From contig NC_083876.1 in assembly GCF_032452875.1 (NCBI RefSeq), positions 20,992,001-21,056,000 on the forward strand: DNA of 64,000 nt, written 5' to 3'. Position numbers and translations under genes: made by a program. Source of the stretch: Bos javanicus. Taxonomy: Eukaryota; Chordata; Mammalia; Artiodactyla; Bovidae. Shown here piece after piece: positions 33,248-43,916 of this stretch. The notes below the pieces were generated by a model that was given only the letters and a program-made list of their open reading frames with translations, searched no databases and was not told the origin of the DNA. The stretch's first letter is position 1. Every line of letters starts with the position of its first letter.

Positions 33248-33905
33248 TATGGAGAAGACTGGAGAATATATATACATATATATAGTTATATAAAGTTAAA
33301 TATATATAATTATACATAATTAATCCTGTTCAGTTCAGTCACTCAGTCATGTCTGACTCTGCGACCCTATGGACTGAAGCATGCCAGGCTTCCCTGTCCA
33401 TCACCAACTCCCGGAGCTTGCTCATACTCATGTCCATTGAGTTGGTGATGCCATCAAGCCATCTAACCCTCTGTCGTCCCCTTCTCCTCTTGCTTTCAAT
33501 CCTTCCCAGCATCAGGGTCCTTTCCAATGAGTCAGTTCTTCGCATCAGGTGGCCAAAGTGTTGGAGCTGCAGCTTCAGCATCTGTCCTTCCAATGAATAC
33601 TCAGGACTGCTGTCCTTTAGGATGTACTGGTTGGATTTCCTTGCAGTCCAAGGGACTCTCAAGAGTCTTCTCCAATATCACAGTTCTAAACCATCAATTC
33701 TTTGGTACTCAGCTTTCTTTATGGTCCAGCTCTTACAATCATGCGTGATTTCATAACTTTGACTATATGAACCTTTGTTGGCAAAGTAACAAATATATAT
33801 ATATAAATATATATAATTAATTTTTTCAAGTGTGAGCTGTGTTTCTTATTATTGTCAAAGAGAAGAATTCTAAGGAGTACACGTTCTAAGGAGTACACTT
33901 TCCTA
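33248..33905 (+). repeat. Duplicated segment, copy 2, split by BovB
   Basis: TATGGAGAAGACTGG opens this copy, and GTGAGCTGTGTTTC plus the tandem AAGGAGTACAC repeat close it. The AT-rich centre is interrupted by a minus-strand BovB (about 33325-33789). Copy 1 lacks this BovB, so the duplication predates the insertion or copied an empty site. Confidence 0.8.
33325..33789 (-). mobile_element. BovB 3' end fragment
   Basis: Minus-strand BovB from the tail (GTTCAGTTCAGTCACTCAGTC) to the LPTKVH region (CTTTGTTGGCAAAGTAAC). The C-terminal frame 33339-33662 still reads WTARKSNQ and SKRRRGRQRVRWLDGI. The AT-rich target hides any target duplication. Confidence 0.94.
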
Positions 33906-34314
33906 ACATTCTTCATAAACTACAAATTTCTCTTTGAAGCCTTTGGATGTCATTCTGTCATAAAGTAAAAGAGAGGAGCAACGGAAGAGCTGAATGATTG
34001 TGCTGTTCTGGGAATGAGCCAACTCTAGATTGTTATCTATTCCTAGGTTTTCCTGTTAGCTAATCTAGGTTGTTAGAATATATCGATAAGCCAGAGATGT
34101 GTTATGGGTGTTCTGATATACTGCTTCTTCCTGCCTGGGTGCAACTGGTTGGACCCTGAGGCTCCTCTGGAGATGCCTCAGGCCTTTACCCAAGTGAGCC
34201 ATATTAATATGGTAACTTCCCATGTGAAGGATGGTGTGAAAAAAGGGTTGAGCACATTGAACTAGACCTTATGTCATTCCTAACGTACTTACAAGGCTGA
34301 AAAAATTTTACAAA
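33906..34314. other. Unique DNA, nothing recognised
   Basis: No repeat or exon recognised. Confidence 0.5.
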
Positions 34315-34432
34315 TTAAAGGTTCCTGGAGATTCTGATTCAGTAGGTCTGCAGTTGGATAATCTGTATTTCAAAAGAGCTCCCCAGATGACTCTGATTAT
34401 CTTTCAGGTTTAAGAAACTTTAGACTAAATAA
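34315..34432 (+). mobile_element. MER5-like hAT DNA transposon fossil
   Basis: GAGATTCTGATTCAGTAGGTCTG followed by an AATCTGTATTTCAAA segment and CCCCAGATGACTCTGATTA matches the MER5 group of non-autonomous hAT elements. Confidence 0.75.
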
Positions 34433-34871
34433 CCCTTCAAAATAATGAAATTCAATTATTCTAAGCCTTTTTCCATTCTGTTATGAAGTTACACTACCTG
34501 GGAACACTTCATTTTAGAAATAGTTTATTAGAAATTGGCAAGGTTGCTAAGAAGTTTTCATGGTGATTCTTCCTTAGGAAGAGCATCCCTGCTGGCCAAG
34601 CTTATATGTGACTTTTAGGGACAGCATTGTTCCTGCAGAGGTAACTGTATGCATTACCAGCCTTCCTAATATGGTCTCACTTAATGCCTTTCCTTCAGTG
34701 AGGTATATTAGCAAGTAGGATGATGAAAGCTAGGGAAAAATAAAAAGGTATCTGGCAATGTTTACTTGGAAACCTCAGGAAAAGGCTTTCTAGTTATAAC
34801 ATTCCAGGTATAGTTGATATTTTTGTCAAAGCATAAAGACAGAGTTGATTATAATTTGCTAACAAATAAAC
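34433..34871. other. Unique DNA, nothing recognised
   Basis: No repeat or exon recognised. Confidence 0.5.
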
Positions 34872-34974
34872 CAGAGATCAAATTGCCAACATCCGGTGGA
34901 TCATAGAAAAAGCAAGAGAGTTCCAGAAAAACATCTATTTCTGGTTTATTGACTATGCCAAAGCCTTTGACTGT

Positions 34975-35403
34975 GTGGATCACAAGAAACTGTGGAAAAT
35001 TCTTCAAGAGATGGGAGTACCAGACCACCTGATCTGCCTCTTGAGAAATCTATATGCAGGTCAGGAAGCAACAGTTAGAACTGGATATAGAACAACAGAC
35101 CGGTTCCAAATAGGAAAAGGAGTTCGTCAAGGCTGTATATTGTCACCCTGTTTATTTAACTTATATGCAGAGTACATCATGAGAAACGCTGGACTGGAAG
35201 AAACACAAGCCGGAATCAAGATTGCCGGGAGAAATATCAATAACCTCAGATATGCAGATGACACCACCCTTATGGCAGAAAGTGAAGAGGAACTCAAAAG
35301 CCTCTTGATGAAACTGAAAGTGGAGAGTGAAAAAGTTGGCTTAAAGCTCAACATTCAGAAAACGAAGATCATGGCACCTGGTCCCATCACTTCATGGAAA
35401 TAG
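34975..35403 (+). pseudogene. BovB RT core, open fragment
   Basis: A 142-residue open frame from the RT palm. It has DHKKLWKIL, GKGVRQGCILSPCLFNLYAEY, an intact YADD catalytic box (residues 93-96; bases 35251-35262) and LKLNIQKTKIM. Open sequence continues upstream of the Met (FIDYAKAFDCV), so the start codon is not a real start. It ends in SWK-stop where one base is missing relative to the family, which shifts the rest of the ORF into the next frame at 35394. Confidence 0.9.
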
Positions 35404-35942
35404 ATGGGGAAACAGTGGAAACAGTGTCAGACTTTATTTTTCTGGGCTCCAAAATCACTGCAGATGGTGGCTTCAGCCATGAAATTAAAAGACGCTTACT
35501 CCTTGGAAGGAAAATTATGACCAACCTAGATAGCATATTCAAAAGCAGAGACATTACTTTGCCAACAAAGGTTCATCTAGTCAAGGCTATGGTATTTCCT
35601 GTGGTCATGTATGGATGTGAGAGTTGGACTGTGAAGAAGGCTGAGTGCCAAAGAATTGATGCTTTTGAACTGTGGTGTTGGAGAAGACTCTTGAGAGTCC
35701 CTTGGACTGCAAGGAGATCCAACCAGTCCATTCTGAAGGAGATCAGCCCTGGGATTTCTTTGAAAGGAATGATGCTAAAGCTGAAACTCCAGTACTTTGG
35801 CCACCTCATGCGAAGACTTGACTCATTGGAAAAGACTCTGATGCTGGGAGGGATTGGGGGCAGGAGGAGAAGGGGACGACAGAGGATGGGATGGCTGGAT
35901 GGCATCACTGACTCGATGGATGTGAGTCTCAGTGAACTCTAG
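35394..35942 (+). pseudogene. BovB ORF C-terminal domain, open fragment
   Basis: A 182-residue frame continuing the BovB polyprotein after the frameshift: SDFIFLGSKITADG, LLLGRKIMTNLDS, MVFPVVMYGCESWTVKK, ELWCWRRLLRVPWTARRSNQ and WLDGITDSMDVSLSEL. This is the RTE C-terminal region after the RT; its function is not well defined. It ends with a stop at the normal distance before the 3' tail. Confidence 0.9.
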
Positions 35943-36033
35943 GAATTGGTGATGGACAGGGAGGCCTGGCGTGCTGCGATTCATGGGGTTGCAAAGAGTT
36001 GGACACAACTGAGCGACTGATCTGATCTGATCT

Positions 36034-36765
36034 GAAACTCTTTTTAGAGTCCCAGCCTTTACAAAATATTTAAAAAAATAACTCTGAAAAAAATTAATTT
36101 CTTTTCCTATGAGAAATCCTTGATCAATCTCTGAGATCAAGAAAAACTTCTTAGTGCTGAAGAGATGAATTTGGGCTGACACATGGAATGTACAACGGCA
36201 AGCAGCCTGAGTGAAAGATAGCCATCTCAGCAAGAGAATTAGGGTGATGCAAGGGAAAGACCAAGGCCCTTAGGGATAGCTTCTTTCTTGGAATAGCTTT
36301 CTTTTGTCAAAATGATGCTAATTAAACCATTTGATTTGATTTAAAATGGCCTAATTAACCCTGGCAAACAGGGTTATCCAAAGCAACATGATATTTGAAT
36401 TAGGTTATCAGTAATAGCAAAGTGTTATCTTTTATGAAAACTTCAAGTTATCAGATTCAAGTTAATATATTATTCTTTTAGACTAAGTACAGATCAAAAT
36501 ATAACCCTGATGAGAGATAATTAATTTCATATCGCAAATACTTCAGAAGATGTGAAAGTGTCTGTATTTGTACTCTATAAAAAGAAGTCAGTAATTATTG
36601 GTGTTTCCAATGCCTATATTAATTGGAATCACACAGTTTAACATAATGTTATTAATTGCTAGATGTTTGATGCAATATTAACAGAATGCAACTTACATCA
36701 TTGTGCATATTCTGCAGATTAAATTTATGAGGTCATTAGTAGGATGAAGAGTTTAATATGTCATG
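36034..36765. other. Unique DNA, nothing recognised
   Basis: No repeat or exon recognised. Confidence 0.5.
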
Positions 36766-36982
36766 ACTACAGCCCTGGTAGCTCAGACGGTAAAGCGCCT
36801 GTCTACAAGGCAGAAGACCCAGGTTCAATCCCTGGGTTGGGAGGATCCCTTGGAGAAGGAAATGGCAATCCACTCCAGTACTATTGCCTGGAAAATCCCA
36901 TGGACAGAGGAGCCTGGTAGGCTACAGTATATGGGGTTGCAAAGAGTCGGACACGACTGAGCGACTTCACGTTCACATTCAC
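36766..36982 (+). mobile_element. Bov-tA SINE with preserved tRNA-like head
   Basis: The head keeps an A-box-like TAGCTCAGACGGTAAAGCG and a B-box GGTTCAATCCC, about 36 bases apart, the layout of an internal Pol III promoter. The CTGTCTACAAGGCAGAAGAC segment marks a different Bov-tA subtype from most others here. Body and CACTTTCAC-like tail are present. Confidence 0.94.
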
Positions 36983-37662
36983 AGCCATGGTCAAGATATT
37001 AATCATTTAGTGATATTTGATTTATTGGGTTAGTAGAAATGATTCAGTTCAGTTCAGTTTAGTTGCTCAGTTGTGTCCAACTCTTTGCGACTCCATGAAC
37101 CTCAGCATGCCAGGCCTCCCTGTCCATCACCAACTCCTGGAGTTTACACAAACTCATGTCCATTGAGTCAGTGATGCCATCCAGCCATCTCATCCTCTGT
37201 CATCCCCTTCTCCTCCTGCCCCTAATCCCTCCCAGCATCAGAGTCTTTTCCAATGAGTCAAGTCTTCGTATGAGGTGGCCAAAGTATTGGACTTTCAGCT
37301 TCAACATCTGTCCTTCCAATGAACACTCAGGACTGATCTCCTTTAGAATGGACTGGTTGGATCTCCTTGCAGTCCAAGGGACTCTCAAGAGTCTTCTCCA
37401 ACATCACAGTTCAAAAGCATCAATTCTTCAGCACTCACCTTTTTTCACAGTCCAACTCTCACATCCATACATGACTTCTGGAAAAACCATAGCCTTGACT
37501 AGATGGATCTTTGTTGGCAAAGTAATATGCTTTTGAATATGCTATCTAGGTTGGTCATAACTTTCCTTCCAAGGAGTAAGCGTCTTTTAATTACATGGCT
37601 GTAGTCATCATCTGCAGTGATTTGGGAGCCCAAGAAAATAAAGTCTGACACTGTTACCCCAT

Positions 37663-38091
37663 CTATTTCCATGAAGTGATGGGACCAGGTGCCATGATCT
37701 TCGTTTTCTGAATGTTGAGCTTTAAGCCAATTTTTTCACTCTCCTCTTTCACTTTCATCAAGAGGCTTTTGAGTTCCTCTTCACTTTCTGCCATAAGGGT
37801 GGTGGCATCTGCATATCTGAGGTTACTGATATTTCTCCCAGCAATCTTGATTCCAGCTTGTGCTTCTTCCAGCCCAGTGTTTCTCATGATGTATTCTGCA
37901 TATAAGTTAAATAAGCAGGGTGACAATATACAGCCTTGATGTACTCCTTTTCCTATTTGGAACCAGTCTGTTGTTCCATGTCCAGTTCTAACTGTTGCTT
38001 CCTGACCTGCATACAAATTTCTCAAGAGGCAGGTCAGGTGGTCTGGTATTCCCATCTCTTTCAGAATTTTCCACAGTTTCTTGTGATCCAC
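37663..38091 (-). pseudogene. BovB RT core with YADA box
   Basis: A 142-residue frame collinear with the plus-strand copy at 34975-35403 and ending at the same place (SWK-stop), so both copies lack the same base. The catalytic box reads Y-A-D-A (bases 37804-37815), as in the copy at 1-662. Loss of this Asp should abolish polymerase activity. Confidence 0.9.
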
Positions 38092-38882
38092 ACAGTCAAA
38101 GGCTTTGGCATAGTCAATAAAGCAGAAATAGATGTTTTTCTGGAACTCTCTTGCTTTTTCGATGATCCAGTGGATGTTGGCAGTTTGATCTCTGGTTCCT
38201 CTGCCTTTTCTAAAACCAGCTTGAACATCAGAAAGTTCACATATTGCTGAAGCCTGGCTTGGAGAATTTTAAGCATTACTTTACTAATGTGTGAGATGAG
38301 TGCAATTGTGCGATACTTTGAGCATTTTTTGGCATTGCCTTTCTTTGGGATTGGAATGAAAACTGACCTTTTCCAGTCCTGTGGCCACTGCTGAGTTTTC
38401 CAAATTTGCTGGCATATTGAGTGCAGCACTTTCACAGCATCATCTTTCAGGATTTGAAATAGCTCAACTGATATTCCATCACCTCCACTAACTTTGTTCG
38501 TATTGATGCTTTCTAGGGACCACTTGATTTCATATTCTAGCATGTCTGGCTCTAAGTGAGTGATCATACCATCATGATTATCTGGGTCATTAAGATCTTT
38601 TTTGTACAGATCTTCTGTATATTCTTGCCACCTCTTCTTAATAATATCTTCTGCTTCTGTTAGGTCCATACCATTTCTGTTCTTTATCGAGCCCATCTTT
38701 GCCTGAAATGTTCTCTTGGTATCTCTAATTTTCTTGAAGAGATCTCTAGTCTTTCCCATTCCATTGTTTTCCTGTATTTCTTTGCATTGATCTCTGAGGA
38801 AGGCTTTCTTATCTCTCCTTGCTATTCTTTGGAACTCTGCATTCAGATGCTTACATCTTTCCTTTTCTCCTTTGCTTTTCAC
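38061..38882 (-). pseudogene. BovB linker and early RT, open fragment
   Basis: A 273-residue frame, the longest in the window. It covers the endonuclease-RT linker (RWQEYTEDLYKKDLNDPDNH, ITHLEPDMLEYEIKW), RT start (SGGDGISVELFQIL) and finger motifs (FIPIPKKGNAKKCSKYRTIALI, KVMLKILQARLQQ). Just after LQQY it drops out of frame into a spurious C-terminus (NFLMFKLVLEKAE), which marks an indel. The family continues in the frame at 37663-38091. Confidence 0.9.
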
Positions 38883-39331
38883 TTCTCTTCATTTCACAGC
38901 TATTTGTAAGGCCTCCCCAGATAGTCATTTTACTTTTTTGCATTTCATTTTCTTGGGAATGGTCTTGATCCCTGTCTTCTGTACAATGTCACAAACCTCT
39001 GTCCATAGTTCATCAGGCACTCTATCAGATCTAGCCCCTTAAATCTATTTCTCACTTCCACTGTATAATCATAAGGGATTTGATTTAGGTCATACCTGAA
39101 TGGTCTAGTGGTTTTCCCTACTTTAATAGTGCTACTCAAATAACAAACTTTGTAAAAAACATGCTTTCTACTATAATAGCAAATAAAAACAAATTTTCAA
39201 TGCTGAAAAATCTGTTGTCAGAAAGCAGAAGCATACAAAAATGAATTCCAAACTTCAAAATATATTAAACCTTGGTATAGAGAGAAAGGAGATGAAAATT
39301 AAAAAAAAAAAAATTAGTCTTGAGGCACAAT

Positions 39332-39539
39332 GGTGGTGGTGGCTTACTCGCTAATTCATGTCTGACCCTTACAACTCCATGCAGCCCACCAGGCTCCTCT
39401 GTCCACAGGAATTCCTGGGCAAGAATACTGGAGTGTGTTGCTATTTCTTACTCCAGGGGATATTCCTGACCCCATGGTCAAACCCAGGTCTCCTGCATTG
39501 CCAGGGGATTATTTACTGCCTGAGCCACCAGGAAAGCCC
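39332..39539 (-). mobile_element. Bov-tA SINE with 11-bp TSD
   Basis: Full reverse copy beginning in a GGTGGTGG tail. TGAGGCACAAT (39321-39331) and TGAGACACAAT (39540-39550) form an 11-bp duplication with one mismatch. An A run (about 39297-39313) lies just outside. Confidence 0.95.
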
Positions 39540-39705
39540 TGAGACACAATTTATGATGCTGAAAATAAAACATTTCACTACATAACCTATATTTTTAAAT
39601 TTTAAAATTTACAGAATATATAAATTGCAATGTATGAACAATCTGGTAGGTACTATATTATAAACTTAGAACTCAGATAATATTTAACTGCTTAACAGGC
39701 TTTTA

Positions 39706-39911
39706 GGGCTTCCCTGGTGGCTCAGATGGTAAAGAATCTGCCTGCAATTCAAGAGACCTGTGTTTGATCCCTGAGTCACAAAGATCTCCTGGAGAAAGGA
39801 ATGGCTACCCATCCCAGTATTCTTGCCTGGAGGTTTCCATGGACAGAGGAGCCTGGCGGGCTACAGTCCATGGAGTCTCAAACAGTCAGACACGACTAAG
39901 CAACTAACACT
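39706..39911 (+). mobile_element. Bov-tA SINE with 12-bp TSD
   Basis: Full plus-strand copy from GGGCTTCCCTGGTGGCTCAG to ACTAAGCAACTAACACT. AACAGGCTTTTA (39694-39705) and AACAGGATTTTA (39912-39923) form a 12-bp duplication with one mismatch. Confidence 0.96.
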
Positions 39912-39923
39912 AACAGGATTTTA

Positions 39924-40442
39924 TCAACTGGACATCACCTTAACTAGATGATTGATTTAACAGATGTTAAATGATGGGTTAGGTTGACATCATGTGTTTC
40001 TTTAATTCATACGCTAAGAAAGATGTAATATCACTTTGGCTCCTTCTTGCCAAAACAGATAAACCAGATTTTAATCAGAATCAGACAAATCCAAACAGCA
40101 AAATAAGTGATCTGGGCTTCAAAAATGTCAATGTCATGAAGGACTTATAAAAAATGTGACTATCTACTAGATGCAAGAGTACTAAAGAAAGCGATAACTA
40201 AAGCAGTCTTGATCCTTGGCTGGATCCTGAATTGGAAGCAAAAAGAAATAACTATAAGATACATTACTAGAAGAAACACAAATATTTCAATACAGACTGT
40301 AAATTAGATAATAGTTTTGTATCAATTTAAATTTCATGAGTATGAAAATTGTACTATGGTAATTTGGGATAATGGGGGGAGGAGACACGCGATAAAGGAC
40401 TTGATGTGAATTTTCGTATCTTAAACTTTTTCTAAATGTCAG
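39924..40442. other. Unique DNA, nothing recognised
   Basis: No repeat or exon recognised. Confidence 0.5.
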
Positions 40443-40560
40443 AGAAAATATATATACACTTATTAATATATATATAAACATTAGCATATATGTATGTATA
40501 TACATTATGTGTATATATGTATATGTCTTATGTATATGTATGTCTGCATAAGTATATGTC
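40443..40560. repeat. TATATG/TATGTA low-complexity repeat
   Basis: An imperfect TA- and TATG-rich microsatellite. It creates a false minus-strand open frame rich in Tyr, Thr, His and Ile. A GA-rich tract follows (40562-40615). Confidence 0.9.
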
Positions 40561-40899
40561 AAGAGAGAGAGTGGAGGAAGGAAAGATGGAAGGAAGAAAA
40601 AAAAGGAAGAAAATGTGACGAATTATTAAGAATTGATGATCTTAGGTGAAAGGTTGTATGTATATTTGTTTTACATATCTTCCAACTTTAATGTAAATTG
40701 AAATTTTTAAAAAATTGAAGGCAAAGAGAATTCTTTTCTGGTTTACCTAATTCATACATTCAACAAGCCTTCGTTAGTTATCAAGTATCATACTTGATCA
40801 TGAGATCATGAACTGAGCTTCAAGAAGGGGAAGGGAATGGAAAGAGAAGTGTAGCCGTGTAACTGTTAGCCCAGGTTCACATCCTAGGTGAGCACTGAC
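40561..40899. other. GA-rich then unique DNA
   Basis: GA-rich for the first 50 bases, then unrecognised sequence. Confidence 0.5.
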
Positions 40900-41010
40900 C
40901 AACTGAAAAGTTGCTGTCAGTCATTTCATCTTCCTGGCCATCAGATTGCTCATCTGTAACCGGATGGAGTTGGACCAAGTTGAGTTCAGAAGTCAGATAT
41001 AATTCAGATT
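40900..41010 (+). mobile_element. MIR SINE fragment
   Basis: CAGTCATTTCATCTTCCTGG, then GATTGCTCATCTGTAACCGG matches the MIR 3' half. Confidence 0.6.
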
Positions 41011-42057
41011 CAATGATTCTCAAAGGCGGACTGACAAGAAAGAGATAATCCTATAAAGCGCATGTAAGTAATCAACAAGCCATGTAAGATACTGGAAAAT
41101 GCTACAACCCAGGCAAGGGGCAGAACTGTTTGGTGCTTCATCAGCCAGAAAACTGTGACATTTCTGTTCTCCATTATGAGTCCTCAAAGAAAAGCAAACA
41201 TCAAACTTGGAGCATCACCAACCTCATGACATGATTGCTACTAGCATCTGGTAGAGTACCAGGTGCTGATAGAACTTCTGCAGAGAAACTAACAAGTTAT
41301 TTAATGAGTGATGTATTCAACCACCCACATTTGGAAAGAGGAATGCATTTTATAGGCTTAGAAAAGCACATCCGTTATACATTTGCACAAACAAAAGATG
41401 AATTGCACTACTGTGAAAGGCATTGAGGCTTTTCTAAGATCCATTGTGGGAAAGATGTTTTAACATAGAAAGAATTATGTTCCACAGATTACACATGTGA
41501 ATCTTTGGCTGAGGACTCAATTGAATAGTATGGTGATTTCTTTGTTATATTCATTTCTTTCTGTTCAATATTCAATAGTGAATTTCTATCAAATTCACTA
41601 TTGGGCAACTTGAAAAGACTGGTTGTTTTAAAACATTCTGACATGCTGTAAGTACCACAAGGCAATATGGATATGAGATCTAGAAAAAGGGGAGATGCTA
41701 ATTTACTTAAGATCATCAAAAAAAAGTAATTCTAATACTGTTCTTTCCAAATGAAGGGAGTCTCAATGCACTTGGTCAAGTCCAACCTTATTTCCTAGGA
41801 ATCAAGAATCTGCCAGTCTAGTCTTACACTTGATAACGCAGTCTAGTCTGATACTTAATACTATATGTAAAGTGCATACATTATAAATCTTACCCAATAT
41901 TATATACCTGACACTCTGAATTTGCTCTACTTTTAAGATTTCCAGGACAAATCTTGTTCTTTTCTCTTTCATATTTGTGATTTTGCAGAATGCCCTTATC
42001 CTCATCTTCACCTCATGTAAGGGTGCTTATAATTATACTATCTCCATGCAACTTTCC
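41011..42057. other. Unique DNA with a perfect hairpin
   Basis: No gene recognised. A 63-codon frame (41235-41426) has ordinary-looking composition but no known homology. The hairpin at 41573-41603 is listed separately. Confidence 0.45.
41573..41603. repeat. Perfect 13-bp hairpin
   Basis: CAATAGTGAATTT, a 5-base loop CTATC, then AAATTCACTATTG, a perfect inverted repeat in otherwise unique DNA. No known element family or flanking pattern explains it. Confidence 0.9.
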
Positions 42058-42225
42058 CCTAGGAGGCAGTGTAGTGCAGTATTTAAGAGGATCTTTAAAG
42101 TAAGAAAAATCTGAGTATGTGAGCTTTCCAATTGTAAGAGTTTGTTATGTAATTCCACTAGGTTTCAGGTCCTTCATTTTTTAAAAAACTGGCACAGAAG
42201 TAGTACTTATGGCAAAAAAAGTATT
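42058..42225 (+). mobile_element. MIR SINE
   Basis: GTGTAGTGCAGTATTTAAGAG is the MIR start, followed by a diverged core and TAGGTTTCAGGTCCTTCA. Confidence 0.65.
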
Positions 42226-42329
42226 AATATTAAATGAAACAATGGGCAGGCAATATTTAGCAAAAGAAAATTATTTTTCCTTGCTCTTTCTTCACAATTC
42301 TTGTCCTACTGCTTTGCGTCCATAATATT

Positions 42330-42525
42330 TTATTTGCCCTTTTCTGCACTTACCACTTTCTACCTGTCTTCCAATAATCTGTGAAGTCTATCCCCATTAT
42401 TAGGTTGTAAATTTCTTGAGAACACAAACAGCATGTTTTCCATCTTTGTTTCTCTACAGAGAACAACAGCAACAACAAAAACAGTGGTTTATATGATACA
42501 GGTGCTTTAACAAATGTTTGTTTAC
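42330..42525 (+). mobile_element. L2 LINE 3' region
   Basis: CTGCACTTACCACTTTCTACC, then ATTAGGTTGTAAATTTCTTGAG and ACAGGTGCTTTAACAAATG match the L2 3' order. An AACAAC-rich insertion lies near 42462-42485. Confidence 0.55.
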
Positions 42526-43429
42526 ATGGCTTGAAGTATTGACATTTTAATAGGAACATTTTATTTTCTCTTTTAATATGAATGCTAAATCTACTAAATC
42601 TATTATGTTAACATTGAATATTCTGAAGAGAATATTTAAGTTACGGTAAATTGACATAAGAGCAAAGTACGGAAATTATTTAAATGTTTCTATATGTCCT
42701 TGATATTGTATGTTTAGTTCACATTACAGCAAATTACAACAATTGGTGATTCTGTGACCCATAATTGGATTCATCTTATGTCTTAAGAGCTATCTTTAAA
42801 TGTCTTCGCAGACATCCTTCCTTTCATCCATTTACCATATATTTTGTCAAAATACAGGGGAAAAAAGTGCCTACTGGGAAAGGCCAGCCAGCCCATCATT
42901 TGCAGATTCCTCTGATTCATCTTTAAGAGAGTCTGATCAGCTGGATTGATTTTACGTAGCTCCTGAGTAGTCTGCGTCATGAAAATAAAACTCCAATGTT
43001 TCCGAACTGACTCAGTTGAAAATGTCAATCAAAAGAAGCCCACACAAAGTTAGAGGTCAAGCTTAGTCATCAAAAGATGTTTGCTCAGAAAAGATAGAAT
43101 TGAAATTTGTTTTCCAGCATGATCACTACTAGATATTGCAGTTTTCAGAACTGGAAAACTTTAGGATAATTAATATGATAAACTGCTTTGGGGGAGGCAA
43201 TAAAATTTTGTGAAATACACAATCCAGATCCATTGCATATTTTCAGTCATGAAATATCTCCCTTTCTTGCTATGGACTTTTTATAATCAGCCAGGATGAG
43301 CTACTCACTTTATTTTCCCTAAACACATCATTCTTTTTCTACCCCTCTACTTTGTTCAAGCTGAATATCCTCATATAATTACTTTCTTAATTCCAGGCTC
43401 TTCTCATCTATATCTGAAAAATGGTACAG
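42526..43429. other. Unique DNA with an unassigned open frame
   Basis: An 81-codon minus-strand frame (42783-43028) has no recognised domain. Nothing else stands out. Confidence 0.45.
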
Positions 43430-43785
43430 ATAAATCTACTTCCAGGGCAGAAATAGAGATGCAGACATAAATATGGGACATGTGGACACAGGGTGAGAAG
43501 AGGAGGGTGGGACAAATTGGGAGAATAGCATTAAAACATATATACACTATCTTGTGTGAAATATACAGCTAGTGGGAACCAGCTGTCAGCACAGGGAGCT
43601 CAGCTTGGTGCTCAACGATGACCTAGGTGGGTGGGATGGGAGGTGGAGTGGAATGGAGGTCCAAGAGGAAGATATATATATATAGATAGATAGATTTACA
43701 CATAGCTGGTTCACTTTGTTATATGGCAGACACTAACATAACATTGTAAAGCAATTATATTTCAATAAAAATCATTGAAAAAAAT
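43430..43785 (+). mobile_element. L1 LINE 3' UTR
   Basis: GTGGGACAAATTGGGAGAATAG, CAGCACAGGGAGCTCAGCTTG, GATGACCTAGGTGGGTGGGA and ACATTGTAAAGCAATTATAT with a following AATAAAAA form the L1 3' UTR and polyadenylation end. A TATA/GATA tract (about 43674-43694) lies inside. Confidence 0.88.
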
Positions 43786-43916
43786 TTTAAAAATACCTAG
43801 CCGTGGTGGCAATGGCACCCCACTCACTAACATAACATTGTAAAGCAATTATATTTCAGTAAAAATCATTGAAAAATTTTTAAAAAATACCTAGCTGTGA
43901 AGGCAATGACACCCAC
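43731..43916 (+). repeat. 94-bp tandem duplication
   Basis: CACTAACATAACATTG starts at 43731 and again at 43825. Each unit runs through the L1 3' end (ATACCTAGC) into the first 20 or so bases of BOV-A2 (GGCAATGGCACCCCACTC and its second version). The duplication therefore crosses the L1/BOV-A2 junction. Confidence 0.9.

Larger units (their letters stand above)
34872..36033 (+). mobile_element. BovB LINE, best-preserved copy
   Basis: 5'-truncated BovB from the AGATCAAATTGCCAACATCC region to a CTGATCTGATCTGATCTGA 3' end. It looks younger than the other copies: few stops, an intact catalytic box and a clean tail repeat. Two long frames (listed separately) cover the RT core and the C-terminal domain. 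It lacks the endonuclease and early RT, so it cannot be autonomous. Confidence 0.95.
37041..39131 (-). mobile_element. BovB LINE, 2.1 kb copy
   Basis: Minus-strand BovB from the linker upstream of RT (39131) to the 3' tail (TTCAGTTCAGTTCAG, 37041). It is well preserved, with two long frames (listed separately). It is truncated before the endonuclease and has no clear target duplication. Confidence 0.95.

Noticed and set aside
127..35354. Recurrent 70-75 residue open frames beginning MLSFKPTFSLS or similar (204-431, 12463-12669, 35127-35354, 37712-37939)
   Set aside because: They are the antisense strand of the conserved BovB RT region, repeated because BovB is repeated. They do not represent a gene family.
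37041..39131. A target-site duplication for the 2.1 kb BovB
   Set aside because: Compared TAGTAGAAATGA on the left with TAATAGTGCTA on the right; the match is too weak to support a claim.
40287..40562. 91-residue minus-strand frame rich in Tyr, Thr, His and Ile
   Set aside because: It is the translation of a TATG-type microsatellite.
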